In this document: piece after piece, positions 1 to 8,764 of the stretch
Layout of the letters: every line of letters starts with the position of its first letter
How positions within the stretch are numbered: position 1 is the stretch's first letter
NCBI GenBank assembly: GCA_015064425.1
Contig: SVSF01000002.1
Span: 1 to 45,429 of the forward strand
DNA length: 45,429 nucleotides
Origin: Oscillospiraceae bacterium
GTDB lineage: Bacteria > Bacillota_A > Clostridia > Oscillospirales > CAG-272
Direction: 5' to 3'
Translations under genes and position numbers: made by a program
Notes under the pieces: model-generated
Told to the model about the DNA's origin: nothing
The model's input: the letters and a program-made list of their open reading frames with translations, nothing else
Databases searched by the model: none

Positions 1-48
1 TGAGAGATTATCGAAAAGAGAAATACCCGAAAAAGTCAGTGTTTACAA

Positions 49-134
49 GGGGTTTCGGGCTTTGGGAAAATGAAAAGACAGGAACTGCCTGCATGCTCCC
101 AAACCACCCGCTCTACCAGCTGAGCCACACCCCG
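49..134 (-). tRNA. tRNA-Pro-like gene (anticodon TGG) with abnormal 3' half
   Basis: Read on the minus strand from about 134, the sequence has a GGGGTGT acceptor strand, a textbook D arm (GGCTCAGCTGGTAGAGC) and a TTTGGGA anticodon loop, which gives TGG (proline). The 3' half is not normal. The anticodon stem pairs poorly (two G-G mismatches), there is a small CAGG/CCTG hairpin where the variable loop should be, and no T arm with a TTCRA loop is seen. An ACCCC near 49-53 could close the acceptor stem only partly. It may be a decayed tRNA, a tRNA disrupted by recombination, or a divergent functional one. A tRNA covariance-model scan would decide. Confidence 0.4.
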
Positions 135-272
135 AAATTATAGCAAAAGCAGTCCCGCAACCGCAAACAGCTCTTCATATGCCGACTCTGCTTTTATTTT
201 TAGCCTAAATATTATAGCAAAAATATATGATTATGTCAAGTAATATAAAGAGTATAAATACTATACCCTATC
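135..272. other. AT-rich gene-free spacer
   Basis: This lies between the tRNA-like element and the terminator of the leftward operon. I see no open frame, promoter of good quality or repeat in it. Confidence 0.5.
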
Positions 273-316
273 GTTAAAAAACAAAGAAGCTCTTGAACGT
301 AACGTTCAAGAGCTTC
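273..316 (-). terminator. Rho-independent terminator of the leftward operon
   Basis: A 15-nt inverted repeat (286-300 with 302-316, core GCTCTTGAACGT) is followed in the minus direction by a T-rich tract (complement of 273-285). It lies just after the lipoprotein stop at 325 and would end the six-gene leftward transcript. Confidence 0.85.
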
Positions 317-324
317 CCTTTATA

Positions 325-789
325 TCAGATAAACTTAAGTCCCGAAATATACCACTTTCCTTCAATAGAAGAGCAGGTAAAGGTAGCATCCTTTGTATGC
401 TCCTCACCGCCGATGGTATATGAGATATTTGCCATAGCGGAGGCGGTATCTTCGTTTATAGCTACGTCCTTTACGTCTATCTTTATAGACGAGAAGAAGT
501 CTTTTCCGCTCAGACCTGACTCTTTGGTAAGGAGAGCGGCGAACTTGTCAAGGACCTCCTCGGAGTCCATATTGGTAACGAATCCGATAACTCCGGTAGC
601 GATCTCTACAGCCTTGGAAATAGAAGGAGAAACGTATTCCATCATTTTATTGAGATCCAAAACGTTACAAGCCTTCCCGAAATCTTCTATAAGGCTCTCT
701 ACCTTTCCCTTTTCTCCGCAAGCCGACAGCGAAAGAACGGTACAGATAACAAGAATAGCAGAAATAAACATATACAGTTTCTTTTTCAT
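325..789 (-). CDS. Small lipoprotein, last gene of the tubulin-like/vWA operon
   Basis: The 154-residue protein has a lipoprotein signal (MKKK, hydrophobic stretch, LSAC lipobox with Cys24), so it should be anchored on the outer face of the cytoplasmic membrane. The rest is a compact alpha+beta domain with an N-terminal helical part and a C-terminal part ending in a K-W-Y-I-S pattern. This resembles small NTF2-like/DUF4878-type secreted domains, but that comparison is from memory. The ATG follows a GAGGTGA ribosome site and starts only 17 nt after the stop of the 1936-residue gene, so it is cotranscribed with it. A role as an external accessory of the operon's membrane proteins is inferred from position alone. 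Confidence 0.8.
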   Translation of the reverse strand: MKKKLYMFISAILVICTVLSLSACGEKGKVESLIEDFGKACNVLDLNKMMEYVSPSISKAVEIATGVIGFVTNMDSEEVLDKFAALLTKESGLSGKDFFSSIKIDVKDVAINEDTASAMANISYTIGGEEHTKDATFTCSSIEGKWYISGLKFI

Positions 790-806
790 AATGTCACCTC
801 AAATTT

Positions 807-3800
807 TCAGTTCAAATTAAAATGTACGTATACGGTTCCGGTTTCTTCGTTTGCAAAATATATTGCCCAGGGCTGTTTAAGTATCTCAGAGGCATTCTTA
901 TGCTTTTTGCTTATCTTTTCAGACGCCTTCTGCAATATAATATTGAGATCGCCCTTCTTAAGCATTCTATCGTGAGCATACTTGGCTTCCTTGCCGTTTA
1001 TAAAGCGTATACCAACGTCAAAGTCTCCGTGTTTATCTGCCCTGTATTCAATTGCCGCTTCTGCAAATATGCGTACGAGATCCTCTTCGCTATACTTATT
1101 AAGGTACGCATTTCTGTATCGGAAATATTCCTTCGCAGTATATGCAAAGGTCTCAAGTCCGGGATAATATTCCTTACGAGGAATATGGAAAACTACCTTT
1201 CCTTTATTTGTAAACTCATCATAAGGAACACAGAGATAATCGTAGCGGATAGTATTATGGTTTTGACTGCCGGTTTTAGTGTTGGACCAGTCTCCCCATG
1301 TAGCATCGAGATAGTATACCTCTTTGCCCAATTTAACTATATTGAATGCGTGGCATCCGTCTCCGTCAGATTCACTTATTACGTAACTGCACACTATGCC
1401 CACAGACTGAAGCAGGTACTGCATTGCCGCCGCATATCCCGCACACACCACCTTGTGCTCTACAAGTGCACTGTAAAGGGAGCGGAGTGCGTCGTCCTTG
1501 CGAACGTCTTTGTCTATACCGGCGTCAAGACCTCTTCCGTCATAGTCAAGAGTGAGTATGAGTCTTCTGTAAATAGTCAAAAGCGCTTTGTAAGGATCTG
1601 TACGGCGAGTTATACCGGCAACAAAAGGTCTTGCGCCCTTGTTGAGAGCCGAACGCTTTTCCTTTATTTGCTTCATATCTATAGATCCGTCGGATCTTAC
1701 GCATCTGAACGAGAGGGTAACGTATTCAGAATTGTATGAATATCCCTTTGCCCAGAAGAATTCGGGGTAGTCACCGACAACGTAAATATAGACCTTGTTA
1801 AGATCACTGTCGCTTATTCCGGCTCTGGATATCTTTTCGGTACTGAAATTAAAGAAGTTTCTCGCCATTTCGTTATACAGACGGATCAGCTTATTGCTTG
1901 CCTCTTCGTCCTCATAAGGAACTCGCTTTTCACCGACGGAAAGCTTGGTGAAGAGACCAACGGGCTCACCGTTTCTGTTTCTTCTCTTGGCTTTTCTCTT
2001 CTTGCCGTCTTCATCTTCTTTATTATCATCATTCTCATCGGCAGCTTTGGATTTTTTCTTTTTGAACAAGGAGAAGAACCCGCGCTTTTTCTTTTGCTTT
2101 TCTTCTACAGGGTCATTGTCGGAAGCATCCTCCGACATAGCCTCTCCGTCTACGATATCTTCAGACTCTTCGGTATCAAGCTTGTCAATATCTATAACGT
2201 CTGTCTCATCGGAGCCTTCAGTACTGTCCTCAGTATTATCTTCCTCTGCAGCCTCACTTACGTCCTCTTCCTTGCCGTCGTCTATCTTTTGACCCTTTAG
2301 ATAACGCTTCCAGAAACGCGGTATCTTATCGGGATCATAAAGTCTGTTAGAATGAGCCGCTTCATCGTCATCCTCGTCATCGCCAATTATCTGAGGCTCT
2401 TCTTCCAACTCATCCGCCTTAGTGCGTAAGAATTCAAAGGAGTCGTGTCCGTTGGGACCTGACTGCTCGCCATCCTGTTGATCTTCTAAAATGAACTCTC
2501 CCGTAAATCCTGTGAAGTCGTCCACCATAAGTTTAAGATCATCGTCATATGTGCGGTATATCCATTCGGCACTTTCGTTTTTGCCCAGATACTTCAGGTA
2601 CAAAAGCTCTTCATAAGAAAGCTGTGCACCCGAATACGATATGAGCAATCCATTATCGTGCTGCCAAAGCTCTATCATACCTCTGAGAATAGAAACAGCC
2701 GCATTCGTTTCGGGCAGATCGCGTTCAATAAATATTGTACGCTTATCAACGTCTAGGCGATAGAAGAACTCGCTTGATGCTCTGTCCTGCTTAAGCTCAT
2801 ATACAGGGTCAATATCTACCTCAAAGCTTCCGAATACGATCTTAGGATATTTCTGAGCAACGTATTCAAGGACCTCTTTCTTTATTCTGTTAAGCTCTTC
2901 CAAAGTGTCAACGGTATTGAAGCACTCAGCGCAAATATATCTGTTCTTATCAAACATTGAGTATCTGCCGCTTTCAAGTAGCTTATGGCAGAAAGAACAT
3001 CTGTCTGTTATCTCAATATCTTCGTCGTCTCCTGCCGTTTCAAAATCCTGCTTACCGTCATCGCTGAGTAAGAGATTGTAATCCTTAAGAAGTTCGCAAC
3101 AGCCATCAAGATCAAAGCATTCGGGAAGGCTATCGCCTCCGAAATATATGTAATGATCAGTACGTGAGGATTTTCTCTGCAGCCAGTATAAATAAGAATA
3201 TACGTTTGCAAGGAACTCCTGCATATATCTTGCTGCTTTATCGTAGAACCAGTCGATAACACCTATATCCTCGTTGCAATCGTTTATAAATATGAATTGC
3301 ATACGCTTTCCGTCAGTCTCCGTAAATTCTGCGGAAGGTGTTTTCAGGTAAGGATAGAGGCTGCTGATCCTTTCGATCTCACTTTCTGCCTCATGTTCTT
3401 CGGTAAACTCAATAGGCTTGGAAAGCACGGGGCATATTGCTATGCAGCGGTACGCATTGGGGAAAAGAGTCTTGATAAACTCGTTGAATACCGCAGACAT
3501 AAGCAATCTCATACCGTCTGTGCATTCCATTTCAGTCTGCAAACTTACGAGCAATGCTTTTCCGGACTCAATGCGTCTCGTGTAAGGATTCTTAACGTGA
3601 GGATTGCCCTCTACACCGCTGTAAAAATCAAGAGTCTGGCGGTCAGCGGTAAGACTGTAAAAGCCATATGTCTCGCCTTCAAAGTCGATATCACATTTAT
3701 CAACGCTTATCTCTTTGAGGCACGCTTTTGTACTGTGAAGTATTCCGGCTTTTCCTTCGGGTTCAAGTTTGTTTACGGAATATCTTCTGAGATGAACGGT

Positions 3801-6617
3801 ATCAAGGGAATTTCTTATGCCCGTAGTTTCTCTGCGGAGGAATATAGTCTTTCCGTTATCGGAGATATGGTCTATCTCATATTCGGAATTTTTGTATACT
3901 ATACTCTGTCCCTCCACGTACTCAAGATGTACCCTGTCAGGGAAGGATTCTATTTCACCGATTATCTCGTCATTAAGTGAGAGCTCAACACGCTTGTTGC
4001 ATTCGAGCATCTTTTCGAATATTTCCTTTGCTCTGCTGAACAGTATATACTTTTCATTATACAGGGAATACCCGTCATTTTTATTTGGATCTATTACAAG
4101 GTAATATCTTTTTGCCAATCTGCCGAGACTGTTTTCGACACTGCATTTTGCATCGTCAAAAAGTCCCGCCATCAGATATGCGGCAAGATCCTTTAGTCTG
4201 AGCGTAGTATAGTCGTTTTCCTCGAGCATCTTGCGGCAGAATTCGGAACTGCTGCTCTCATTGCACTCCGTTGAAGCTTTTAAAATGCTCCTCATTGCTT
4301 CTTCAAACTTGGAAACGGGAATTCCATTTCCGGAAGAAGCATCGCAGAATACCTTAAGCAAGCTTATCTTATGATCTTCCGCATGCTCCGTAACTCTGGG
4401 CTGTATAAAGGAAGAACGGTTTATATATTTTTCGTATGCCGTCTTATGAGTAAAATATTCGCGAAGCAGATAGGGTTTGCTGAGAATGTGCAAGTAAGAC
4501 TTCATCTTACCGCGGAAACGCATTCCTGCGTAAAGAGCCGCCGCAAGGTTACATCTTTCATCCGAGTATATAAGATAGCTTACGTCGGACGCGCTCTTGT
4601 ACATATTGTTTATTTCAACTTCGTGAAGAGCAAGTATCTCCTTTTCTGCATGTCCCAATGGGGCATCGCTGAGCAAACGCACACCATCTATCTTGTATTC
4701 CTTAGCAAGCTCGGCAATTATACATTCAAGGCTGGTTATCTTTTGACCGTTCTTGTTGTATATACGCTTGTTACGGCTTTCCTTCTGCCAAAGCGTGTAA
4801 GAAACGTCCTCATTTTCAGAAGCGCTGCTGAAACTCAACACCTTATCAAGGCAGAAGAATTTAGGTATGCTTCCCGATGAGAAGCCCTTATACCAGTCAA
4901 GAGTAAGGAAAACGAATCTGATGCGGTTCTGAGTTGCCGCCTGCAAACGTTTTGCCATAATAACGCAAAGATAGCTGTCAAGAGATACCATACGGTCGGA
5001 ATCTATAAAGACTGCATTTGACACCTCTTCGAAGAATGCGGGGAACTGCTCGACCATATTGTCGTCGGCAAAATCACAGGGAGATGCGACAAGTATGTCA
5101 GCCTGATCAAGGCGTTCGTTCGCCGTGTATATTCTCCAGGTACTTGAAGCACTGCTTCCCGTAAGCTCCATAAGACGGTCTCCGATATAGCGTTTTAAGC
5201 TTTCGCGCTCATTGGGATCGGAAACAACGAAGATCATACGTGCTCCGGAAAGGAGTCTTATATACGTATAAGCTATAAGGTACTGACCGAATTCGGAATA
5301 GAAGGAAGATGCAAAATAAACGTTATTTTCGTTACATATAGCATCAAGGCACTCCATATGGCTTTCAATAACAATACCCGACCGTTCCTTCATATGTCTG
5401 CGGATGTAATCTAAAGCGCTGGCATAGGTCTTATTGGTACATTCGTATTCTTTTATGCCGTCCTTCTTTGATTCGGAATAATACCTGAGTATATGCTCCG
5501 AGTCAAAGCGCTTCATAAGCTCAGACTGCAATGCGCGTAAACGTGCCTCGATCTTTTCCTTTTCTTTTCTCTCGCTCTCAGACTTTTCATCGTCGCCTTC
5601 TGCAATAAAAGCGGGAGCGTTAAGGAAATTACAAAGCTCCTGAATAAACAGAATGGAGATAAAGGGGTACATATACCATTCATTTATATGGATTATATCT
5701 ATTAAGAAAGTATATACATATGCCGGAAGCTCAAAGAATACCGACAAAAGCATAGCAATAAAGAACAGAGCATAGAGAGCTTCTATAATATATACGAAAG
5801 TCTGAAGTACTCCGCGTACTCTTATAGCCCAACCCTTTGCATACTGATAGTCCTCTCCCTCAAACATAAGTCCGAAGAAAGCTCTGTAAAGGAAGCCGTG
5901 CTTACGCTCCTCTTCATCGGGCTTATCCTCAGTCTCAGCCTCAGAGGCTTCTTTACTGTCTTCCTTTTTATCCTCATCTTCAGACACAGACTTATCGTCT
6001 TTTTCGTCCTCATCCTCTTCTTCGGAATGTATGAACATAGGAACGCGGTCGTTTTTCTTGTCGTTGATGAGATCCTCCTCTTCTTCCTCAGTCTGTTCTT
6101 CGTTAGCAGGGCTCTTCTTTTTACGCTTAAAGAGCTTGTTCCAAAGACGTTTAAAGAAACTTTCTTTCTTTATCTTAGGCTTCTTTTCCTTTTTAATACC
6201 GAAGATATTGTCCAGAATAAGCTTTTTGATAAGTCCCTTAAGTATCAAAAATCCGTAAAGTATTACAAGATTAATAAGTATTACAGTCACGGAAAACAGT
6301 ATAAAGTTTACTCTGTCGCCCAAGAAAGTGATAGTGGACTGGTATATCTTTTGAACAAATGCAAAAAGCTTCGATACTATGGGAAGACTATAGATAAAGC
6401 TTGCAAGCTTTTCAAGTAACTCAAGGCAAGCCGCTACGGCAATGAATACACAAACAACAAGGATCGCAAAGAACAGATTCTTCTTATTATGTGGTTCTTT
6501 ATACCGCAAGGAATAAAGAGGTGAAAACTTTCTTGCCTTTATAGGCAAAGGAAGTAAAGGATACGCCATTAAAAACACTATTATAAGTGTGATAAGTACC
6601 TTAAACAGCGCTATCAT
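807..6617 (-). CDS. Giant membrane protein: degenerate helicase-like core, zinc motif, C-terminal transglutaminase-like domain
   Basis: This 1936-residue protein starts ATG in a 4-bp ATGA overlap with the preceding gene. Residues 1-130 hold about three membrane segments, followed by a Lys/Glu/Asp-rich linker (about 140-245) and two more segments (about 270-335). Residues about 425-720 read like a two-lobed SF2 helicase without a Walker A lysine; the motif II position reads IDSDRM. Cys1207, 1210, 1229 and 1232 form a CxxC...CxxC zinc motif, followed near 1310-1323 by a segment that looks like a DA1-type peptidase helix lacking the HExxH residues (weak). After acidic linkers, the C-terminus has a transglutaminase-like triad: Cys1725 (VCAGYA), His1756 (CHAFNI), Asp1771 (YLDATWGD). 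The C-terminal domain may be an active protease or transglutaminase; the helicase-like part is probably structural. The topology is unsure. Confidence 0.85.
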   Translation of the reverse strand: MIALFKVLITLIIVFLMAYPLLPLPIKARKFSPLYSLRYKEPHNKKNLFFAILVVCVFIAVAACLELLEKLASFIYSLPIVSKLFAFVQKIYQSTITFLGDRVNFILFSVTVILINLVILYGFLILKGLIKKLILDNIFGIKKEKKPKIKKESFFKRLWNKLFKRKKKSPANEEQTEEEEEDLINDKKNDRVPMFIHSEEEDEDEKDDKSVSEDEDKKEDSKEASEAETEDKPDEEERKHGFLYRAFFGLMFEGEDYQYAKGWAIRVRGVLQTFVYIIEALYALFFIAMLLSVFFELPAYVYTFLIDIIHINEWYMYPFISILFIQELCNFLNAPAFIAEGDDEKSESERKEKEKIEARLRALQSELMKRFDSEHILRYYSESKKDGIKEYECTNKTYASALDYIRRHMKERSGIVIESHMECLDAICNENNVYFASSFYSEFGQYLIAYTYIRLLSGARMIFVVSDPNERESLKRYIGDRLMELTGSSASSTWRIYTANERLDQADILVASPCDFADDNMVEQFPAFFEEVSNAVFIDSDRMVSLDSYLCVIMAKRLQAATQNRIRFVFLTLDWYKGFSSGSIPKFFCLDKVLSFSSASENEDVSYTLWQKESRNKRIYNKNGQKITSLECIIAELAKEYKIDGVRLLSDAPLGHAEKEILALHEVEINNMYKSASDVSYLIYSDERCNLAAALYAGMRFRGKMKSYLHILSKPYLLREYFTHKTAYEKYINRSSFIQPRVTEHAEDHKISLLKVFCDASSGNGIPVSKFEEAMRSILKASTECNESSSSEFCRKMLEENDYTTLRLKDLAAYLMAGLFDDAKCSVENSLGRLAKRYYLVIDPNKNDGYSLYNEKYILFSRAKEIFEKMLECNKRVELSLNDEIIGEIESFPDRVHLEYVEGQSIVYKNSEYEIDHISDNGKTIFLRRETTGIRNSLDTVHLRRYSVNKLEPEGKAGILHSTKACLKEISVDKCDIDFEGETYGFYSLTADRQTLDFYSGVEGNPHVKNPYTRRIESGKALLVSLQTEMECTDGMRLLMSAVFNEFIKTLFPNAYRCIAICPVLSKPIEFTEEHEAESEIERISSLYPYLKTPSAEFTETDGKRMQFIFINDCNEDIGVIDWFYDKAARYMQEFLANVYSYLYWLQRKSSRTDHYIYFGGDSLPECFDLDGCCELLKDYNLLLSDDGKQDFETAGDDEDIEITDRCSFCHKLLESGRYSMFDKNRYICAECFNTVDTLEELNRIKKEVLEYVAQKYPKIVFGSFEVDIDPVYELKQDRASSEFFYRLDVDKRTIFIERDLPETNAAVSILRGMIELWQHDNGLLISYSGAQLSYEELLYLKYLGKNESAEWIYRTYDDDLKLMVDDFTGFTGEFILEDQQDGEQSGPNGHDSFEFLRTKADELEEEPQIIGDDEDDDEAAHSNRLYDPDKIPRFWKRYLKGQKIDDGKEEDVSEAAEEDNTEDSTEGSDETDVIDIDKLDTEESEDIVDGEAMSEDASDNDPVEEKQKKKRGFFSLFKKKKSKAADENDDNKEDEDGKKRKAKRRNRNGEPVGLFTKLSVGEKRVPYEDEEASNKLIRLYNEMARNFFNFSTEKISRAGISDSDLNKVYIYVVGDYPEFFWAKGYSYNSEYVTLSFRCVRSDGSIDMKQIKEKRSALNKGARPFVAGITRRTDPYKALLTIYRRLILTLDYDGRGLDAGIDKDVRKDDALRSLYSALVEHKVVCAGYAAAMQYLLQSVGIVCSYVISESDGDGCHAFNIVKLGKEVYYLDATWGDWSNTKTGSQNHNTIRYDYLCVPYDEFTNKGKVVFHIPRKEYYPGLETFAYTAKEYFRYRNAYLNKYSEEDLVRIFAEAAIEYRADKHGDFDVGIRFINGKEAKYAHDRMLKKGDLNIILQKASEKISKKHKNASEILKQPWAIYFANEETGTVYVHFNLN

Positions 6618-8725
6618 TCTTTGTCACTTCCTCTCTTACGGAACATATCTTCTATAGTTTCTATCGAAAAGATCTGGTATATCTTGTTGTCCTTAGCCTT
6701 AAAGGACTTGGTCAGATCGAATTCTCCTTGAACGCTTTCATTGGGATCAAGTATGGGCTCTACCTCAAGATTGCTGAGCATACTGCTTATCTTGTCCTGG
6801 ATCTCTTCAAGAAGATTTCTGTGAAGGGTAACGTTTTTGTCCTTCTTAATATTTATCTCATATAGATGCTTGATCTGACGTATCTCGTATCTTGCTTCTT
6901 CGATTCTTATGAGATCCTTCTTATATTTGTCTCTCAAAGCAGAAAAAGCATATCTTTCTTTTGCTACGGCATTGAGATAACATTCACGTATTATTTTTTT
7001 CTGAGCACTGAGTCTTCTTGCATATACTGCAACGTGTATAACAAATGAAAGAAGAAATGCTCCCGCAAAAAGTGCCGCAGTAGCAAGTCTCAGAGTCTTA
7101 ATACCGAAAACAAATAAATTCGAGTAAGACAGCTGTAAAAATTCATACGGAACAACTGCGATCAAGACACTTATTATAAGGAAGATAAGATCTCCAAAAA
7201 AGTTCTTGTTCATAGCAGCCTTTATCTCGCTGTACTTTTTGAAAGCGCGGCTGCACTCTTCCTTTTCCTCGGAATAATCTACGTTTATATACTCTGCCGC
7301 AAGAACCTTTTCGAACAGATCGGAAATTTCCTTCTCCTTAAGTCCCACGTTGTAGTTATACTCTTCTTTTGACGGACACTGCGGAGTCATATCCAGTGCG
7401 CCGAGCTTTTTCAGCTCTTCAAAATCAGCCTCAACGTTATGCTCGTTCGTTTCGTCTCTCTTAGTCAGATATTCTCTCATAAGTTTGTCGATCTCATTGC
7501 GCTTTTCGGCATCAAGCTCAAGATCTGTCTTGTTGGCGAGATCGTTAACTTTTCCGTACATTACTGCGGGAGATACCTTTTTGTATTCGGCACTTTTCTC
7601 AAGCTCCAGCTTTTCCTTAAGCACCGAAGTCTCCTCACTCGTCTTCTTGCGGCGCTCCAGATCCTTCGATATCTCTTCGTTGTTCTGTCTCAATGAGAAA
7701 TATTCGGACTGATTTTCTGCAGCTATTGCTCTTGCAACTGTGATCTTTGACCAAGAGCTCTGAAGAACATCTTTAAGAGCTGCGGAATCTATGTGAGCAA
7801 TTTCAAGGCCTTCTTTATCGGATATGTTCTCTTCTCTTTCGTACACATATACGAGATAAAGAGAGAGACAAAGAGTGTCGAAAGCCGCCCTGATAGGTCC
7901 ACCGCCGTAAGTCGTAAGGTAGTAGTTATGCCTTATCTTCGAGATCATTCCCGCTCTTTCGCCGAAGCTCTTGAAAAACTGTGAAAAACTAAGTCGCTTG
8001 TCTGCGCTTCCGTAGGGATAGTCTGCAACGTTTAGATCCAAAGACAATTCGGGAGTGCAGTATAGAGTAAAGGTCTCATACCTTACCGTGTCCTCTTCAG
8101 CTTCCAGCCTTATTCTTTTCTCTTCGAGTTCGAGTTCTTCGGAGCTTAAGCCTTCATTTCTTTTTAATTCGTCAAGAGCCTTCTCCACAGCAAGAGCTTC
8201 CGCCTCATCGTCTCTGAGGGCAGTCTGCTCCTTACCTTTCAAAATATAGCGGAGCTGCTCCTTAGCGTTGTTCAAGAACTCATATCTTTCAAACTTCTCA
8301 CTCTGTACGTAGTAAACCTCGTATCCCTCTGCAAAAAGCTCGTATTTTTCCAGATATGAAATAAGATTATCTGCTATATACGCCTCAATATAAGGAGGAT
8401 ACATACTAAGATCTACGCCTTCTTCTTTTCCGAAGCCTTTTCTGCCGTAAGGAGCACGAATACGGTCGAATCCAAAGAAATCGACAATGATCGCCACGGT
8501 AAAATCTTCTGAAACCAAAACGTTCTGGCGCTCTGCGATTTCCTTAGCGCATTCATTTATTCTGTCAAGGCTGCAGTTCTTCCAGCAGATCTTATTGTAT
8601 CCCGCAAGATCGAACAGCTTGTCACTCTCAAACGTTCTGTTTTCGGACGTATTGATTACATATGTAAACATATATCTCTTGTTCCCCTTTCCTAAAAAGG
8701 AAATTGTTGTGTTTATTTTCGACAT
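6614..8725 (-). CDS. Coiled-coil membrane protein of unknown function with possible CARF-like N-terminus
   Basis: A 703-residue protein. Residues 1-110 form an alpha/beta pattern beginning with ISFLGKGN and later VDFFGFDRIRAP, faintly like the first strand and the DxTHG region of Csx1-type CARF proteins. This is a weak resemblance. Residues about 155-210 and 330-450 are highly charged and helical. Two membrane segments lie at about 508-530 and 545-570, followed by a charged coiled-coil-like tail. The first ATG (8725) directly follows an in-frame stop and has no ribosome site; ATG at 8671 is preceded by AGGAAAGGGG and could be the real start, which would remove the ISFLGKGN strand. It overlaps the next gene by 4 bp and follows the tubulin-like gene by 39 nt, so it belongs to the same transcript. 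No function is recognised. Confidence 0.75.
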   Translation of the reverse strand: MSKINTTISFLGKGNKRYMFTYVINTSENRTFESDKLFDLAGYNKICWKNCSLDRINECAKEIAERQNVLVSEDFTVAIIVDFFGFDRIRAPYGRKGFGKEEGVDLSMYPPYIEAYIADNLISYLEKYELFAEGYEVYYVQSEKFERYEFLNNAKEQLRYILKGKEQTALRDDEAEALAVEKALDELKRNEGLSSEELELEEKRIRLEAEEDTVRYETFTLYCTPELSLDLNVADYPYGSADKRLSFSQFFKSFGERAGMISKIRHNYYLTTYGGGPIRAAFDTLCLSLYLVYVYEREENISDKEGLEIAHIDSAALKDVLQSSWSKITVARAIAAENQSEYFSLRQNNEEISKDLERRKKTSEETSVLKEKLELEKSAEYKKVSPAVMYGKVNDLANKTDLELDAEKRNEIDKLMREYLTKRDETNEHNVEADFEELKKLGALDMTPQCPSKEEYNYNVGLKEKEISDLFEKVLAAEYINVDYSEEKEECSRAFKKYSEIKAAMNKNFFGDLIFLIISVLIAVVPYEFLQLSYSNLFVFGIKTLRLATAALFAGAFLLSFVIHVAVYARRLSAQKKIIRECYLNAVAKERYAFSALRDKYKKDLIRIEEARYEIRQIKHLYEINIKKDKNVTLHRNLLEEIQDKISSMLSNLEVEPILDPNESVQGEFDLTKSFKAKDNKIYQIFSIETIEDMFRKRGSDKE

Positions 8726-8764
8726 TCAGACGGAAAATATAGTATATCTGTCTGTTATGTGTAT

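Noticed and set aside
822..1739. Long plus-strand frame of 305 codons opposite the 1936-residue gene
   Set aside because: No family features, no ribosome site, and it lies fully inside the transglutaminase-like coding region on the other strand.
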